From Buddleja alternifolia (Eukaryota > Streptophyta > Magnoliopsida > Lamiales > Scrophulariaceae): a stretch of DNA of 64,000 nt. The number at the start of each line of letters is the position of its first letter. The stretch's first letter is position 1. Both the position numbers and the translations under genes were made by a program. The notes under the pieces are model-generated. The model was not told where the DNA came from, did not search any database, and saw only the letters and a list, made by a program, of their open reading frames with translations. Positions 22,558 through 34,842 of this stretch are shown here, piece after piece. The stretch covers positions 3,754,046 to 3,818,045 of the forward strand of contig CM033393.1 in assembly GCA_019426215.1 (NCBI GenBank). The letters run 5' to 3'.

Positions 22558-23761
22558 TTGATTATCCATATTTGAAATGCATCAGATGAGTAATCACAAT
22601 GAGATTAGGGTTTTAAGGACTAAGCTGGGTATTATTCAATTGAATTTGATCTCCAAGATTACAAGTTATAATATCAAAATTTCACTTTATAAAATCATTA
22701 TGCGCACCTAACTCACCTCACGAATATTTCCAAAAAAATCTCTCAGTGGATAATGATGCATGATTTTCGTAACTTTATAGGAAGGTGAGAGCACCTCTGT
22801 AAAGAACTCGACAAAGTCAATGTTTTAGAAAATATTTGTATGTTCATTTTGGATTATGCATTTTGGGAGAATACTACAATTAACTATGCAAGCGAAACAT
22901 CTTACGACGTGCAAGATAATGATGAATGAGTTTAGAAAATACCCTAATGATGTGAAAACGATGAAGAAAATGATGAAGACAATGATGACGATCGTGCATT
23001 TAGTGTTAGCACTGTGATTGTATATTTATTGGCAACACCATTATTTAACTCGGGGAACCATAATTAGTTGATGACTAACTTCCTGACTCATCGCACGTAT
23101 GAAGTGCAGCCACCTTACCGTTGATCCCGCTTAGGACGGTGTTTTGCACTGCCAAGTGTACAAGAGAATAAATTTGCACCCCTGTTATTTACTATAACTT
23201 TTAACGCAATAGTAAGCGCTTGATCCTAGCAATGATAACGATGAACATAATGAAGACGGATGATAAGCCAACAAAGAAGAAGAGAGGACAAAGAAACCCT
23301 ACAACCGCCCAAAAGGAAGAAGTAAATTAAGATGACAACACGTTACCCCTCCTGCTGCTAGTTGTGTATCTTTATGAATTGATTTCGAAAATTTCTCACC
23401 ATACAAATCACCTGGGGGTGGACGACAGGAGTGATTGACAAAATCACCCACCTCCATATGATGCAACGATGCATAGTGTACTAAGATGAATACATTAAGA
23501 CCACCATATAATTACCCTTAGTTTTTTTTAACCCTTTTGGCCCCCAAAATTTTTAAATGTAGTTATTTGACACTTTGAAACAGCTTAAAATAATCCGAAT
23601 ACAACCTTTCTAGTTTAATTGAATAGGAATATTTTGGGATTTTTGGGGCAAAATAAAAAAGAAAACTCAAATTGCTAAAAGGCTTAGAGAAGGAGCTACA
23701 ATAGAAATAGAAAAGAGAGAGGAGTCAGAAATTATGGTGAGTTTGTAATAGTGTGAGTGTG
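22558..23761. other. intergenic DNA
   Basis: Contains a stretch of GATGAA/GATGAC triplets near 22920-22995 that could be an old coding remnant, but no frame is conserved around it. No gene recognised. Confidence 0.4.
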
Positions 23762-24149
23762 TAAGGGTCTGTTTGGTTGGCTGTTTTTGGCTTCTCTTGG
23801 CGTTTTTCGGGAACAAAAAATGGGAAAACACGTTTGGTTGAGTGTTTCCAAATACCTGTTTTGCAGAATTTTGAGTCACCCAAAAGACGATTTTGGAAAA
23901 CAAGTTTTAGATGTTTTGCAGAATTCTCAGCCACCCAAGGCAAAAATTGACAGAATGTCCAAAACACGAAGTGTCAATTACTGTGCACTTATCCTCCAAA
24001 TATTTCAAACATTTCAAATATTTTAATTAATTCAAAATATTAATTAAATAATAATAGGTGCCAAACAGGTTTTCAATAATTTTTATTCTTCAAAAACTGT
24101 TCTACAGAATCGTTCTACAAAACTGTTCTACAAAACTACAAAAACAAAA
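23762..24149. mobile_element. PIF/Harbinger MITE, truncated copy
   Basis: Starts after TAA at 23765 with GGGTCTGTTTGGTTGG and follows the 15.9-kb copy closely. It lacks an internal block of roughly 180 bp and loses the last part of the right TIR, ending at CTACAAAAACAAAAA. Confidence 0.8.
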
Positions 24150-27016
24150 ACGTGAGAATTCAGCATTTGTGAAGTGAAAAATCAATTTGTAAGAATTGTG
24201 AGCAAATGGATGACAAGGTAATAATAAAAGCAAAATTTCAAATTGACGTACTCAGTCTAACACCAGACTATCCCACTTGAGCATTGACAGCATCTCGGGA
24301 GGTGATGAATGATCGCTAATTTTATCGTAATTTGAAACAATACTGACTAATAGGTGCAACAAAATAGAGGAAGTCGGAAGAGCCTTCCGTTTGTTCAGTT
24401 CGGATGCTTTGTTGCAAAAGTCACTCTTATATCATATTCCGCTTCATGCATGCACGCCAAGTGCATATCAAAATTGTAAAGATGACATGGAAATTGGAGA
24501 GAACGCACCTGGCGCACAGGAGTGTTTTCTAGTACCAGTACCAGAGAGACAATTTTGGAACATAAGATGATCTGATGTCCAATCTAATATCTTGTATTTT
24601 TACTTGGGGAAATCTATTGATTACAGTAAATTTGCAAATCAATATAACAGGGCCTAGGATTTGCCCTAAAGCTGCCAAATCGGTGACTTCATTAAACAAA
24701 TGCATGAATTTCAATAAAAGGCAAAACCCGGAAGGCCGGAACCCTTTTCCGCGACTCGTCAGAGACTCCTAAGAACACCACCGTATTAATTTGAATCTAT
24801 CGAACACTATTCCTCACCATAACAAAATTTTGGAAACACCGAGCATCAAGGAACAATAACAAAACAAAATAAAGTATAATATTCGAGTTTTAAATCAAAA
24901 TAGAGCATGTAAATAGAATCTGAGTGTGCAGACCAAAGAAACATAGAAAAGTGTCACTTGTGACAAAACTCAACCAAGATCGACAGCATAACAAACCCAA
25001 ACTTTCTTGAAGATAATAAAGAAGAGAAAACGCGAACAGAATAAAGAAGGGGACATACTTGGGAGTTCCCGGCTTCGGAGTGCCAACAATACATGTGGCG
25101 GGACTCATGTGCGCACCAACATAAATGGATCATACCTTACAAATTTTGGAAAAGCTTGACCTTCACGTTCTAGAGCTCAATACGTGAAGAAAATACACAA
25201 TAAACACAAGAAATACAGGGAAAAAAAAAGTCGAGAAAGAAAAATAATAATCAATAATCATCCAATAAAATTATTAGGAAAGTTATTATTCTTTTTAAAG
25301 CTAAACCTTTACAACCCAAAGTACTAAAATGAATAAGAAATGGATAAATATAATGTCCACCACCAAAATAGTAGCAAAAATAGTTCCCAAGTGTTGAGTG
25401 TCTTCATGCACTAAATCAGCAAAATGATTATGAATAGATTGAAAAACAAAACCAACACATTAACTAGTTGGTACTCGATGTCAGAGAGCTTATCTTTATG
25501 AAAAATCAAATCACAGGGCTTCGACATCAGCTGCACAACATTTGTATTATCCTCAAAATATAGTAAAAACAGTACGAAATGTGGTAATAAAGAATAACTT
25601 CCAACACACAAGAAGCTAATGCATTGTTTAGCTGTCAAATCTCCAAGAGTTCAGAAAATGAATGGCCGAAAATAGTCAAACCTTTTTGTATATTTTGTAT
25701 AGAATAGTATAATACTAGAAATAATTGATGATAGAACACTATAAACATATAAATGAATCCACAAAACTTTTAAACATATTACTACAACCAGTTCACCTTG
25801 CATTGAGTGACCGAAAACAATCAAGTCTCCACAGTAAATATAATCCGCAAAATGAACCAATTAGAGCATCGTTTATCGTCTAAACATTCAATTGCCACAC
25901 ACTAGGGTTGAAAAACATCACCAAAAATTCATTTAAGTTAAAGAAGACGCCATACATTAATATGAGCGAAAAAGTTGAAGGAAAACTGTTCACGTATGCA
26001 GTAAACCAGAAACTATAAATGTAAGATCAATACCAGTGTTAAAATTTAAATAAAACGAATACGTTAATTTCACATAGATAATGAAAAATAGATCCATAGA
26101 CCAAATAGTATAACGTAATTAACTTTGCCATAGCAACAAAAGAAAAGAGAGAAAATAGATATGAACATCAAACACTGCACAGGTAACATCAAAACAAAAA
26201 TGAAACTTATAAAAGGATAATGAGAGAACAAATTACTTTAAAAGTTATATAAAAAACAATCAAATCCAAAAGAAAAGATAATGGAGCTTTTAAAAACAAA
26301 ATGCCCTCTTGCACACCATGTTCTTCAAAAGGTTGGTCAAAGGCTTAAAAAACAAGAACGAAACTGGACTACAATAAAAAAGAAATTAAGTCTATAAGAT
26401 GATTTACCGAGACCAAATCACTAATCCAACATAAAGGCTATAGAAATTTGCCCACACCACCTTTAATTTTGTTCCTCCATTTCAGTAACTATTTCTCTGC
26501 AAGAAAGGATAGAATCATGTCAAAGTCAACAAAGCAATAACAATTAACAAGAGTACAAAGATGTTACAAAGAACTAATAAGTGTTAATATCACATAAAAG
26601 GGGCTGAATGTAATCAAAGCTAAGCTTCAAATTATTCCCTAATAGGCGAAATACTTTTAACAGAATACAGAAACCATGATGTCCCTACACCTCATTAGCT
26701 GAAATAAACCACGTGGAAACTCAATTCTGTTTTACAAGATTCTCACGAGTGTACACAGAGAACTAAGCTGTCTCATATTTTTTATCACAACAAGCAAGAA
26801 AACAAATATCGTGTATTAAGCAGAAAATGTGGAAACTCAATTCTATTTGCCAGGATTCTTCTGCATTTATCAACAGGTATAAAGTTTATCTTTTTATTAA
26901 GCAGTTTAAATTGTTTTACTTCGTTTTATTCCAAAACATTGTATCAACAGGTATAAAGTTTAAATTGTGGCAAACAATCAAACAATGCATCTTTGTTGCA
27001 GAAATGTACATACTTT
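24150..27016. other. region downstream of the UBA2-like gene, possible 3' UTR exon(s)
   Basis: No separate protein gene is convincing. On the minus strand a good acceptor (CTTTCTTGCAG) at about 26497 precedes AGAAATAG and could supply the last exon of the UBA2-like gene. The segments 24480-24780 and 25040-25115 are less AT-rich than their surroundings; the second has an ATG-started 16-codon stretch ending at a GTATGT donor. They may be exons of a long 3' UTR or of an unrecognised transcript. Confidence 0.35.
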
Positions 27017-28318
27017 TTATGAACACAAATTTGTATCAATAAGTGCAAAACATAGCAATAAAAATGTCTGTCTTAGCAAGATAATCGCGAAGCCATACCA
27101 TAAACCTGAAAAATAACTACTTCCACTAGTCCCTGAAGTCTTGGGCAACGTCGAAGAAGTCTGCCCACTCTGCATACTCGGATAAAGATATTGCAACCCC
27201 TGAAGCATTGAACTCCCACCTGAACTATCTCCACCAACACCTGGACCTGCCCCACCAACACCATACGCACCTAAACCCAAGCCTTGCATCTGTCCCCCCA
27301 TCATTCCATAATACCCTCCCATTAACGCACCAAAATTTGCATTAGGAATCATCCCACCACCATATAAAGGATTTACGATCCCGGCCTGCTGCCCTAAGAA
27401 AGCCATGTTTTGTGCCTGCTGCGCTGCCGCCACTGCCGCCAGCATCTGTGGCTGCACTGGCTGCAATGCAGTTGTTATAGACGCCGCCCCACCAGCCACT
27501 TTACTCTTCCCCTCAGAGGCCTTCTGACAATGCAGTTGAGTCCCATCAAACACCTTATAGGGCTCCTTTAAAACCTTCTTCGCTCCTTCTACAGTCTTAT
27601 ACACAAAAATAGCATACCCTTTAAATTTTCCAGTAACAGGATCGAGCCCCGTCGGCCCGCTCTCAATCTCTCCAAATTTCTCAAAGAAACCCCTCAACCT
27701 CTCCACACTCGTATGCCCCAAAACGTTACTCACGTAAATCTTCCGCTGAGGATAATCCGACGACGCGAAATGCTGCTGCGAAACAATCCCACCGGTCGCG
27801 GGGACGGCAGAACCAGCGGACGCAAGCTGGCACGAAACGACACGCTTCCCCACTTGAACCCTAGGGTTCTTCAACAATTTCTTAGCAGATTTTCTAGTTT
27901 TATACGTAAGAAAAGCGTAACCCTTACACTTACCGGTATCCCGACTAGTGACCACATTCAATTCCTCGATTTCACCAAAAGCCCCAAAAATGGGTGCCAA
28001 CGACTCGCGCGTGGCGTCCCAACCGAGGCCGTGGACAAAGATCTTGCGGTGGGAGACGTCCTTATCGGCGGTGGATTTGAAGAGGTTAAAGAGAGAATCG
28101 TGAGATAAAGAGAGGTCGGTGGCTAGGGTTACGAGCTGATCCTTGGAGAAGGGGTCGAGTAGGGTTTGGATTTTGGTCTGTGGATCGGAATCTGAATCGG
28201 AATCGGAAAATTGGGGATTGTTGTTAGGCTTTGATTTCTTCTTTCGCCTGAACTTTTTTTCGATTTTAGGGGCGGGTTTCTTCGGGAGCTTGCTTTTCTT
28301 CAATTTGGTTTTCGCCAT
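27017..28318 (-). CDS. UBP1-associated protein 2 (UBA2)-like protein with two RRMs
   Basis: A 433-codon frame from ATG at 28318. Residues 1-35 are Lys-rich and probably nuclear targeting, followed by an acidic Ser/Asp run. RRM1 spans about 92-165 (RNP2 KIFVHGL, RNP1 KGYAFLTY) and RRM2 about 193-267 (RNP2 KIYVSNV, RNP1 KGYAIFVY). An Ala/Gln then Gly/Met-rich C-terminal tail follows (GGYYGMMGGQMQGLGLGAYG). Domain order and tail match plant UBA2 proteins, nuclear hnRNP-like factors that bind U-rich RNA with UBP1 and are linked to ABA and wound responses. The last 28 codons (LWYGFAIILL...) do not look like the family. A donor at TTTTTCAG|GTTTATGG (27106/27105), spliced to an acceptor near 26497, would end the protein two residues later, at about 406 aa, so the printed end may be intron read-through. 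The rest of the coding sequence is intronless. Confidence 0.9.
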   Translation of the reverse strand: MAKTKLKKSKLPKKPAPKIEKKFRRKKKSKPNNNPQFSDSDSDSDPQTKIQTLLDPFSKDQLVTLATDLSLSHDSLFNLFKSTADKDVSHRKIFVHGLGWDATRESLAPIFGAFGEIEELNVVTSRDTGKCKGYAFLTYKTRKSAKKLLKNPRVQVGKRVVSCQLASAGSAVPATGGIVSQQHFASSDYPQRKIYVSNVLGHTSVERLRGFFEKFGEIESGPTGLDPVTGKFKGYAIFVYKTVEGAKKVLKEPYKVFDGTQLHCQKASEGKSKVAGGAASITTALQPVQPQMLAAVAAAQQAQNMAFLGQQAGIVNPLYGGGMIPNANFGALMGGYYGMMGGQMQGLGLGAYGVGGAGPGVGGDSSGGSSMLQGLQYLYPSMQSGQTSSTLPKTSGTSGSSYFSGLWYGFAIILLRQTFLLLCFALIDTNLCS

Positions 28319-28383
28319 TGGAGAGTGAGGAAGAAAACCTAGGTGGGGTTCACCAATCCGATAAACGAGATATTTTAGATGAC

Positions 28384-28413
28384 ATATACATATATATATA
28401 TATATATATATGT
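28384..28413. repeat. (TA)n tract upstream of the UBA2-like gene
   Basis: About 15 TA units, 66-95 bases upstream of the ATG, so within the leader or core promoter of that gene. Confidence 0.8.
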
Positions 28414-29736
28414 AATGCGAGTTAGGATATCTTTATTTTGATAAATCGCTTCTTCCTTGGATAACCAAATCTTTGTTATTTTAGTGGTATAAATTTTCAT
28501 TTGTAGAAAATTTTGAATTCAATTTTAGATTGGGAACCTGAGTTTGTCGAGTAAGTGTATCCCTTTCGTCTAGGATTAAGAAAAAATGGTAACGTTAAAT
28601 TTCTTTCATTATTATAAAAAATAAAAGTGTAAATTTCAATTTATCCTTACAAACACGATTATAGAGTAAAACAAGATTCCCCTCCATCTTTTAATCATAT
28701 CTTTTTGCTCCATGTTGTTCTTCCGAATTTATTTAATTATAAGTCCTCCAAAACATATGATTTGCCGGATTTGACAATCTGGACTCTTTGGTATAAAATT
28801 ATATTTGAGCTTAACGATAAATGCATATCATATTCTCATAAAAACAAACTTTTTCCTTTATAAGCAAATAAATATGAAATTGAAATGCTTAGTTAGTTCC
28901 AAAAAAAATATTGTCCTATAGCAGTTCATATAACTATCATCACGTATTTTCACTTCATATGCATACAAGGTGTATAAGAACTTTGAGAAAATGAGACCAC
29001 ATAAACTTGGCGTGAATTGTGTATACTTGTCGAGCATAAATGAACTTGGTAAAACACATATATCTATACTATTATATCTATAGTTCTATACTATTAATAA
29101 AGTAAGAGGGCCTTAAAGAAACCACCATTGGGCTGTCAATTTTTGGCGTAACATTAAATTTAAAAACAAAACTGAAAAATAAAAAAGCAAGAAATAATTA
29201 TAAACTCCACTAGGTAGTTACCCACGTTTCTGAAACTGCTCCCTGCGATTGGATTTCATACAGAGTCTTCCTTATATTCCCTTTCTCGTCCCATGCTCTC
29301 ATGAATCAGTCTATTGTTTCACTTTTCTTATATTACTAGTTTATAACCCTTGCGTACGCTGATCTTAATATGCTAATTTTAAGATAATAATATTTTACTT
29401 TTAATATTTAAGATAATCATGTACAATAAATATGTCAAGACTAATAAAAAAATAAAAAATTAACAAATTAGAGATCTAATAGTTTGAGAATTAAGAGCAT
29501 ATGCAATCAACATATAAATAGAAAATTAGTTTGTAAAACATAATTATTACGTGAAATTTCTGTTGAAGTAACATAACTAAAACAACTACAGTATATAACA
29601 TCTAATCGCACAACTTTATCAACTGAGATATAATATGCCTTCAAAATGAAATAATGTTAATTTATTTGATAAAAATATAATTCTCATTTTATACTTTTTA
29701 AAATAAAATAAATTTATCCAAAATTCGAATATGTAA
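28414..29736. other. intergenic DNA, promoter side of the UBA2-like gene
   Basis: AT-rich, no gene. A Helitron-like 5' motif TCTATACTATTAATAAAG occurs at 29085, but no matching end was found. Confidence 0.4.
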
Positions 29737-29888
29737 TAAGACAAAGAGAACAAACTAATCATCATGTTTTCAAATTTGTAATTACAGTGCTTTCGGCCAA
29801 GCATATTAATCATCGTGTTAATATGCTTGGTCGAACGCACTGTAAGTACAAATTTGAATACATGATGATTAGTTTGTTCTCTGTCTTA
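29737..29888. other. 152-nt near-perfect hairpin
   Basis: The left arm (TAAGACAAAGAGAACAAACT and on to AAGCATATTA) is complementary to the right arm (TAATATGCTTGGTCGAACGC and on to TTGTTCTCTGTCTTA) over about 70 bp with few mismatches. The loop is about 9 nt (ATCATCGTG). It could be a small MITE or a young microRNA-type precursor; the sequence alone does not decide. Confidence 0.7.
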
Positions 29889-29983
29889 ATATATATTCAT
29901 ATAATTATATTCCAATTAAAATATTCATTAATATTTTAAAATATTACACAATAACATATATGCACACATGTGTGCAAGATTTT

Positions 29984-30569
29984 GCACTTTGCACCCCAAG
30001 AATAGGCAACTTAAGCACTTTCCTCCCTGAAATAGAAAAATAGCACTTTGCATCGTGGAATTGAAATTTGTTTGACACAGTCCACCCATTCTCAATTTGC
30101 AAAATATTGAATTCCATATTCTATCAATTTTGCATGGTTGGATTTTAATTGTCTTTTATATCAAGTGTATTTGCTCTGTAAAATTTAATTTGCAAAGTGA
30201 AAAATTATCCGAGTAGAAACACAAGGTACAATCACAGAAAAACATTCGAACATTTTTTATGTGTTTGTAATTTATAAAGGTTAACCTGTCACAAAGTTTA
30301 TATAAAGCAAAACAACAAAAGATTAGAAATTAATTAAGAAAGGAAAATGATGCTAGTACCTGTTTTGACCAAAAAATGAATGCAAACAGAAGGACAATTA
30401 ATTAATTAATTCCATCTCTATATGGTGTTTTCTTTTTATTTATTTTTTGCCAGAAGATAGTTTACGGTTGTTTGTGTAATAGAGATTGCAATTCTAGGGT
30501 GTAAAGTGCTATTTTTTCCTTTTTAAAGTGAAAAGTGCTTAAAATGCCTATTCTTAGGGTGCAAAGTGC
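29984..30569. mobile_element. foldback MITE
   Basis: Ends GCACTTTGCACCCCAAGAAT and (reverse) GCACTTTGCACCCTAAGAAT, with about 100 bp of imperfect inverted repeat on each side. The centre is AT-rich and non-coding. No clear TSD was seen, so the superfamily is left open. Confidence 0.7.
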
Positions 30570-32021
30570 ACATTACCAGGGTACATGAGATCTTAAACCG
30601 TTATATCCTAAGATTTGTTGTCTCAAAATTGACATATTGTGAATTCTGAAAATAACCTAAATTCTCAAATGCTTTAACAATTTTTATTTTTTTTGATTGA
30701 GATTATTAAATATTAATTAAAGGCAGAAAGAACAAAAGACATCAATTCATATTGAGTGTGTGTCGTGAAAAAACAGAGTGCCAATATTACTACTTCAAAA
30801 ATATTTTCATTTATCAAAATAATTACAAATGTATCTTTCTTGTCATTTTTTTTGGAATCTTTCAAAATTCTAAAACAGAATCTATAGTTTTCACTCTAAT
30901 TCTCATTCCAGCTAAATTGGAGAAGAAAAATATCAAAAAAATTGTTTCTATATTAAGAATGATATGATTTTCTCAAAAAACTTAACAAATTATAATATCA
31001 TATATCAAGACAAATAAAAATCATCAAACAAAGATTCAGTAACTTTTCCTTACCAAAATGAAAATTCATTGATATATGTTATTTTTACACAAGATTTACC
31101 TTTTTATCAATTTGATTTTGATTGTTTATTTGATAATTTGATCACATATGATGCTTTGACCCCTGTTTTCTCTGACTTTTCAGACTAGGTTAACAATCGG
31201 GCCAAAGAGCGAGAACCGAAGACAAAACGAAACAATTTTTGGAGCAAAACAGGGCAATGCCGCGGCGTCGGCTGCAGAAGGTGAACGCCTCGGCGTTCAC
31301 CACTCAACGCCGCGGCGATGAAGAAGCAGAAAGTGAACGCCGCGGCGTTCGAGGTGGCGGATTGATCTATAAATAGACTATTTAGGTCATTTCTACGCTA
31401 ACTTACCCTAGAGTGCAGCCAAACACCAAAGAGAGGAGAGAAATACTTAGGAGAGGAGATCGAAGGTCATAACGTCTCTTTGAAGGCTTGGATTCACAAG
31501 ACGACGGAGAATTCATCGAGGGATCGAATTCATCACGATTCACGGTTATTCGAGAGTTGTTTTATCTTTATTTCTTAAACTTGTCCAACTCTTTACCATG
31601 ACTTGTATGATTCAGATCCGTATTTGTGACGTGAGCATGAGCTAAACTTATTTGATTAAGGTCGTGGCTAGGTTGTTTATGTTATTTTGATTGTTGTTGT
31701 TTTGGTATTTATTGGATTAATGTTGATTTTAGTTATGTATTCAATATTTAATCTCAATGTTTCACTTGTTTAATCACCAAGTGTTCAATATAATGCCTAG
31801 GTTAGAGATCGAGAGATAATAACCTAGGGTAGATATAAATATTGAATACCCTATAGTTAAACCGACTAGAGATAGACTCGATTTCTTTAGGTGGCTTTCC
31901 ATTCATGTGGGGAATTCCTAGACCTTAAATGTATCTTTGTTAAGCCAAGTTTTCATATAGAGATATATAGGAAATCATTAATAGGGGTAGGGTTGCTATG
32001 TCAAGAGATTGGGTAGTATCT

Positions 32022-33147
32022 TTGTTTATGGTCTTAAATTTCGACCGAAACACCGAAATTCCGGGTTTCGGGAGGTTCCGAAGCGAAATCAAACCTTCGA
32101 TCCAATTTTGCAGAATATCTTCCGAAATTTCGACCGAAACCCGAAATTTAAAATATTTTTGTCAAATTTTCATCGAAATTTCGGCCGAAACCCGATATTT
32201 CCCGAAACCGAAATTTCAGCCAATTTTTTTTTTGTATTTAATTTTTTTTTTGAATATCATATAATGAGAAAATTATATTTAAACACCTACCACTTACCCG
32301 GTTACCCCCCAACCACACACATAAGTGATAAGTCACTTTCTATCCAAATGGGCCAAAAAACAAAACAAGTAGTGCATTATTGAAGCCGAAGAGCACAACA
32401 GTGGGGATTTCGAAATATGAAAATAGAGGTAGGATAGATACTAGTGATAGTGATTTCAATCCTCCAAGAAAGTCGATGTGGTATTGAGTAGTAATTTTTA
32501 CTTAAATCTTGGTACATTTTATTTTAATGAAGTTCTCATGAGATTTGGTTATTATCTTACTATCAAATTATATTTATTTCATATTTTTCGCAACAATTTT
32601 TAGCGATATTATTTAACAAATTCATTATCCATATATTATATATAGAATATTATTGATGTAAAAGATGTATAAGAAATATAAATTAAAGTTACCCAAAATT
32701 TTATTACAAATTTCTAAATATTTTGGAAAAATTGCATATAACCCCCCTGTGTTATCACTTTTTTGCTGAAAACCCCCTTGTGTTAATTTTTTTGTACAAA
32801 ACCCCCTTGTGTTAGCCTAAACCCTTCACGAAACCCCCAATCCTACATCAAATACACTGGGCGTGTATGCTACTCTCCGCAGATTTAACACGAATTGGGG
32901 TTTTTTTTGCAGGGTTTAGGCTGACACAAGGAGGTTTTGTGCAAAAAAATTAACACAAGGGGGTTTTCAGCAAAAAAGTGATAACACAGGGGGTTATATG
33001 CAATTTTTCCAAATATTTTTATAAATTTCCATGATTTTTTTAAAACGAAACCGAAATTTTGAATATCCCCGAAATTTCTATCGAAATTTTCGTAAATTTA
33101 TTACACCGATATCTACCCCGAAACCGATATTTAAGACCTTGCGTATG
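32022..33147. mobile_element. MULE-like element nested in the solo LTR
   Basis: Ends GTCTTAAATTTCG and (reverse) GTCTTAAATATCGG, with inner GAAATTTCG/CGAAATTTC motifs repeated on both sides. Flanking 9-mers TTGTTTATG and TTGCGTATG agree at 7 of 9. It carries another MITE. Overlapping frames of 88-124 codons here come from the CGAAATTTCG-type repeats and look like no protein. Confidence 0.7.
32716..33019. mobile_element. MULE-MITE nested inside the MULE
   Basis: Element 32725-33010 with TIRs of roughly 70 bp beginning GGAAAAATTGCATATAACCC on both sides and a perfect 9-bp TSD AAATATTTT. The TIR start matches that of the 12.2-kb element. Confidence 0.92.
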
Positions 33148-33479
33148 TTAGGGAATTCCGCCTTAGCTAAATCCATCTAATAATCCAATAGAACCTTAAC
33201 CACAATTGAAATACATAAATGGTTTAACCATGTGCCTTAATCGCTTCTCTTCTATCGTTTCTTCCACTTATTTGGTTATAAACTATTTTAGTAATTAACT
33301 TAAGTAATTAGTTAAAATCAACCTTTTATCGACCGATCTAACTTAGAACTGAGTAATATAGTAGTCTTAGTATTTAGATTATAGTTATCCCTGTGGATAC
33401 GATAACCCCCAGACTTAAACATTCACTTTACTACTTACGCGATCTAGTTCTCTTGTTAGGATTTTGTCGTGTCATTCAT

Positions 33480-34362
33480 CAATTTTTTGACTTACAACAA
33501 AACTTGATAACTCAAGTATCTGCAAATATAACCTTGCAATAAGAGCACAAATAAAAAAAAATGCAATTAACATACAGATTTAACAAAAAATACAACTAAT
33601 ATTTTCAATGGACTTACGATTGTTCTCAAAACACTTAATAAATTATAATATCATGTAGAAAGATAAGTAAAAATCATCAAACAAAAATTCATTATCTTTT
33701 TTACTTACCACAAAATTTGACAACTCAAGCGTCCTTTGAGAATATCACCCTACAATAAAAGTACAATTATAAAAATATGCAATTAAACATTAATTAATTG
33801 GATAGACATAACTTAAAATAAAAATTGAGACTTACCAAGAGGGAGAGGTGAAACATTATGAAGCTAAAAAAACAATGAAAAACTATAGATGCTTTTCATC
33901 TCTTAAGAAATTATATATAGTGAAAAAATTTACTATCACAAATATAGGGAATTACACATAACATTTCGACTAATTAAGGCATAAATTATGGCCGAAAATT
34001 CATATAGACAATTATGCTCATTAATATCTAATATGATCAAAATAAAAACGGAATAGTCAAGGAAAGTAACTGGTCGTGGGTTAGTAAATGTTAGAAGGAA
34101 AGAATGTCTAAAGATTTGAATGGAAATGCTCATCACTATTCATGCTGTCATGCATTAAAATTAAGGAAAGATATAATAGTTAAAATTCATTTTGTCATTT
34201 ATTCTTTTAGTAACTTCATACTCATAAGGAAATGTAATAAATATAGATAAGATTATTTGAAAAATACACTCATATATTTAGAAAGTGGGAATTAAAAAAA
34301 GGTTACTTAAGTAGGGTGTAGAAAAAATGTCTCAAAAATAAAAGTATGAGTTAATCATTATA

Positions 34363-34400
<38 letters not shown>

Positions 34401-34520
34401 TGTCAAACTCACTTAGTAATTTAATATAGAATTAAGTCTACATGCCACAATGGAAGAAAATTAACTCATTCACCTCATTATCCACATAGAAAAGAGGTAG
34501 AAAACATAAGTTTGGATTCA
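33480..34520. other. intergenic DNA with microsatellite
   Basis: A (CA)n(TA)n tract lies at about 34363-34400. Otherwise AT-rich, with a degenerate repeat (AAATTATAATATCAT and flank) shared with 30.97 kb. No gene. Confidence 0.5.
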
Positions 34521-34709
34521 CATGAGGTGTGGCGTAGTTGATAGCTCACTTTGTCCCTTAATTATGAGGTCAGGAGTTCGATTCCTGCCCATGGGAATGG
34601 AGAGCATTTCATGGTCAGCCGTTTACCTCCAATTGAAGAGCTCCCACGGCGACGGGAATAGTCACTGTTACCGGCGGTGGAAACCCGAGTCTAGACCAAA
34701 AAAAAAAAA
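34521..34709 (+). mobile_element. tRNA-derived SINE
   Basis: The head resembles a tRNA: an A-box-like GTGGCGTAGTTGATAGC and, 30-40 bases on, a B-box-like AGGAGTTCGATTCCTGCC. A non-tRNA body of about 110 bp and a 12-base A tail follow. These are the parts of a pol III SINE. No clear flanking duplication was found. An open frame of 93 codons across it is not a gene. Confidence 0.75.
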
Positions 34710-34842
34710 GATTATTTCTTCAAATAATAACTTGGTGGTATGTGAACCATTTCCAAATGTATGTAACAAAGAAATCAAATTGGAATACGCGTTGTTACTA
34801 TAATAATTTTGTATCAGAGTTTTGGGCCATAAAGCTAATTAC

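Larger units (their letters stand above)
31065..33479 (+). mobile_element. Solo LTR of a Ty3-type element (with nested insertions)
   Basis: The LTR is 31070-33474 (TGATATATGTT...TTTTGTCGTGTCA) with the 5-bp TSD TTCAT on both sides (31065-31069, 33475-33479). Without the nested MULE it is about 1.3 kb. It has a TATA box (TATAAATAG at 31368). Its end (CCCTGTGGATACGATAACCC and flank) is like that of Athila/Tat-group Ty3 LTRs. Just upstream of the TATA box, at 31257-31352, lie several GC-rich palindromes, among them GAACGCCGCGGCGTTC. No internal domain remains. It sits in a locally tandem-repeated host segment whose units recur at about 30.97 and 33.63 kb. Confidence 0.85.

Noticed and set aside
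27713..28108. 131-codon plus-strand frame
   Set aside because: Antisense to the two-RRM coding sequence of the UBA2-like gene; a by-product of its codon composition.
29085..29110. Helitron-like 5' motif TCTATACTATTAATAAAG
   Set aside because: Preceded by T instead of A, and no hairpin plus CTRR end was found downstream.
32009..32383. 124-codon frame rich in Phe, Arg and Asn
   Set aside because: Generated by CGAAATTTCG-type repeats of the nested MULE-like element.
34522..34803. 93-codon frame
   Set aside because: Covers the SINE, including its tRNA-like head and A tail.
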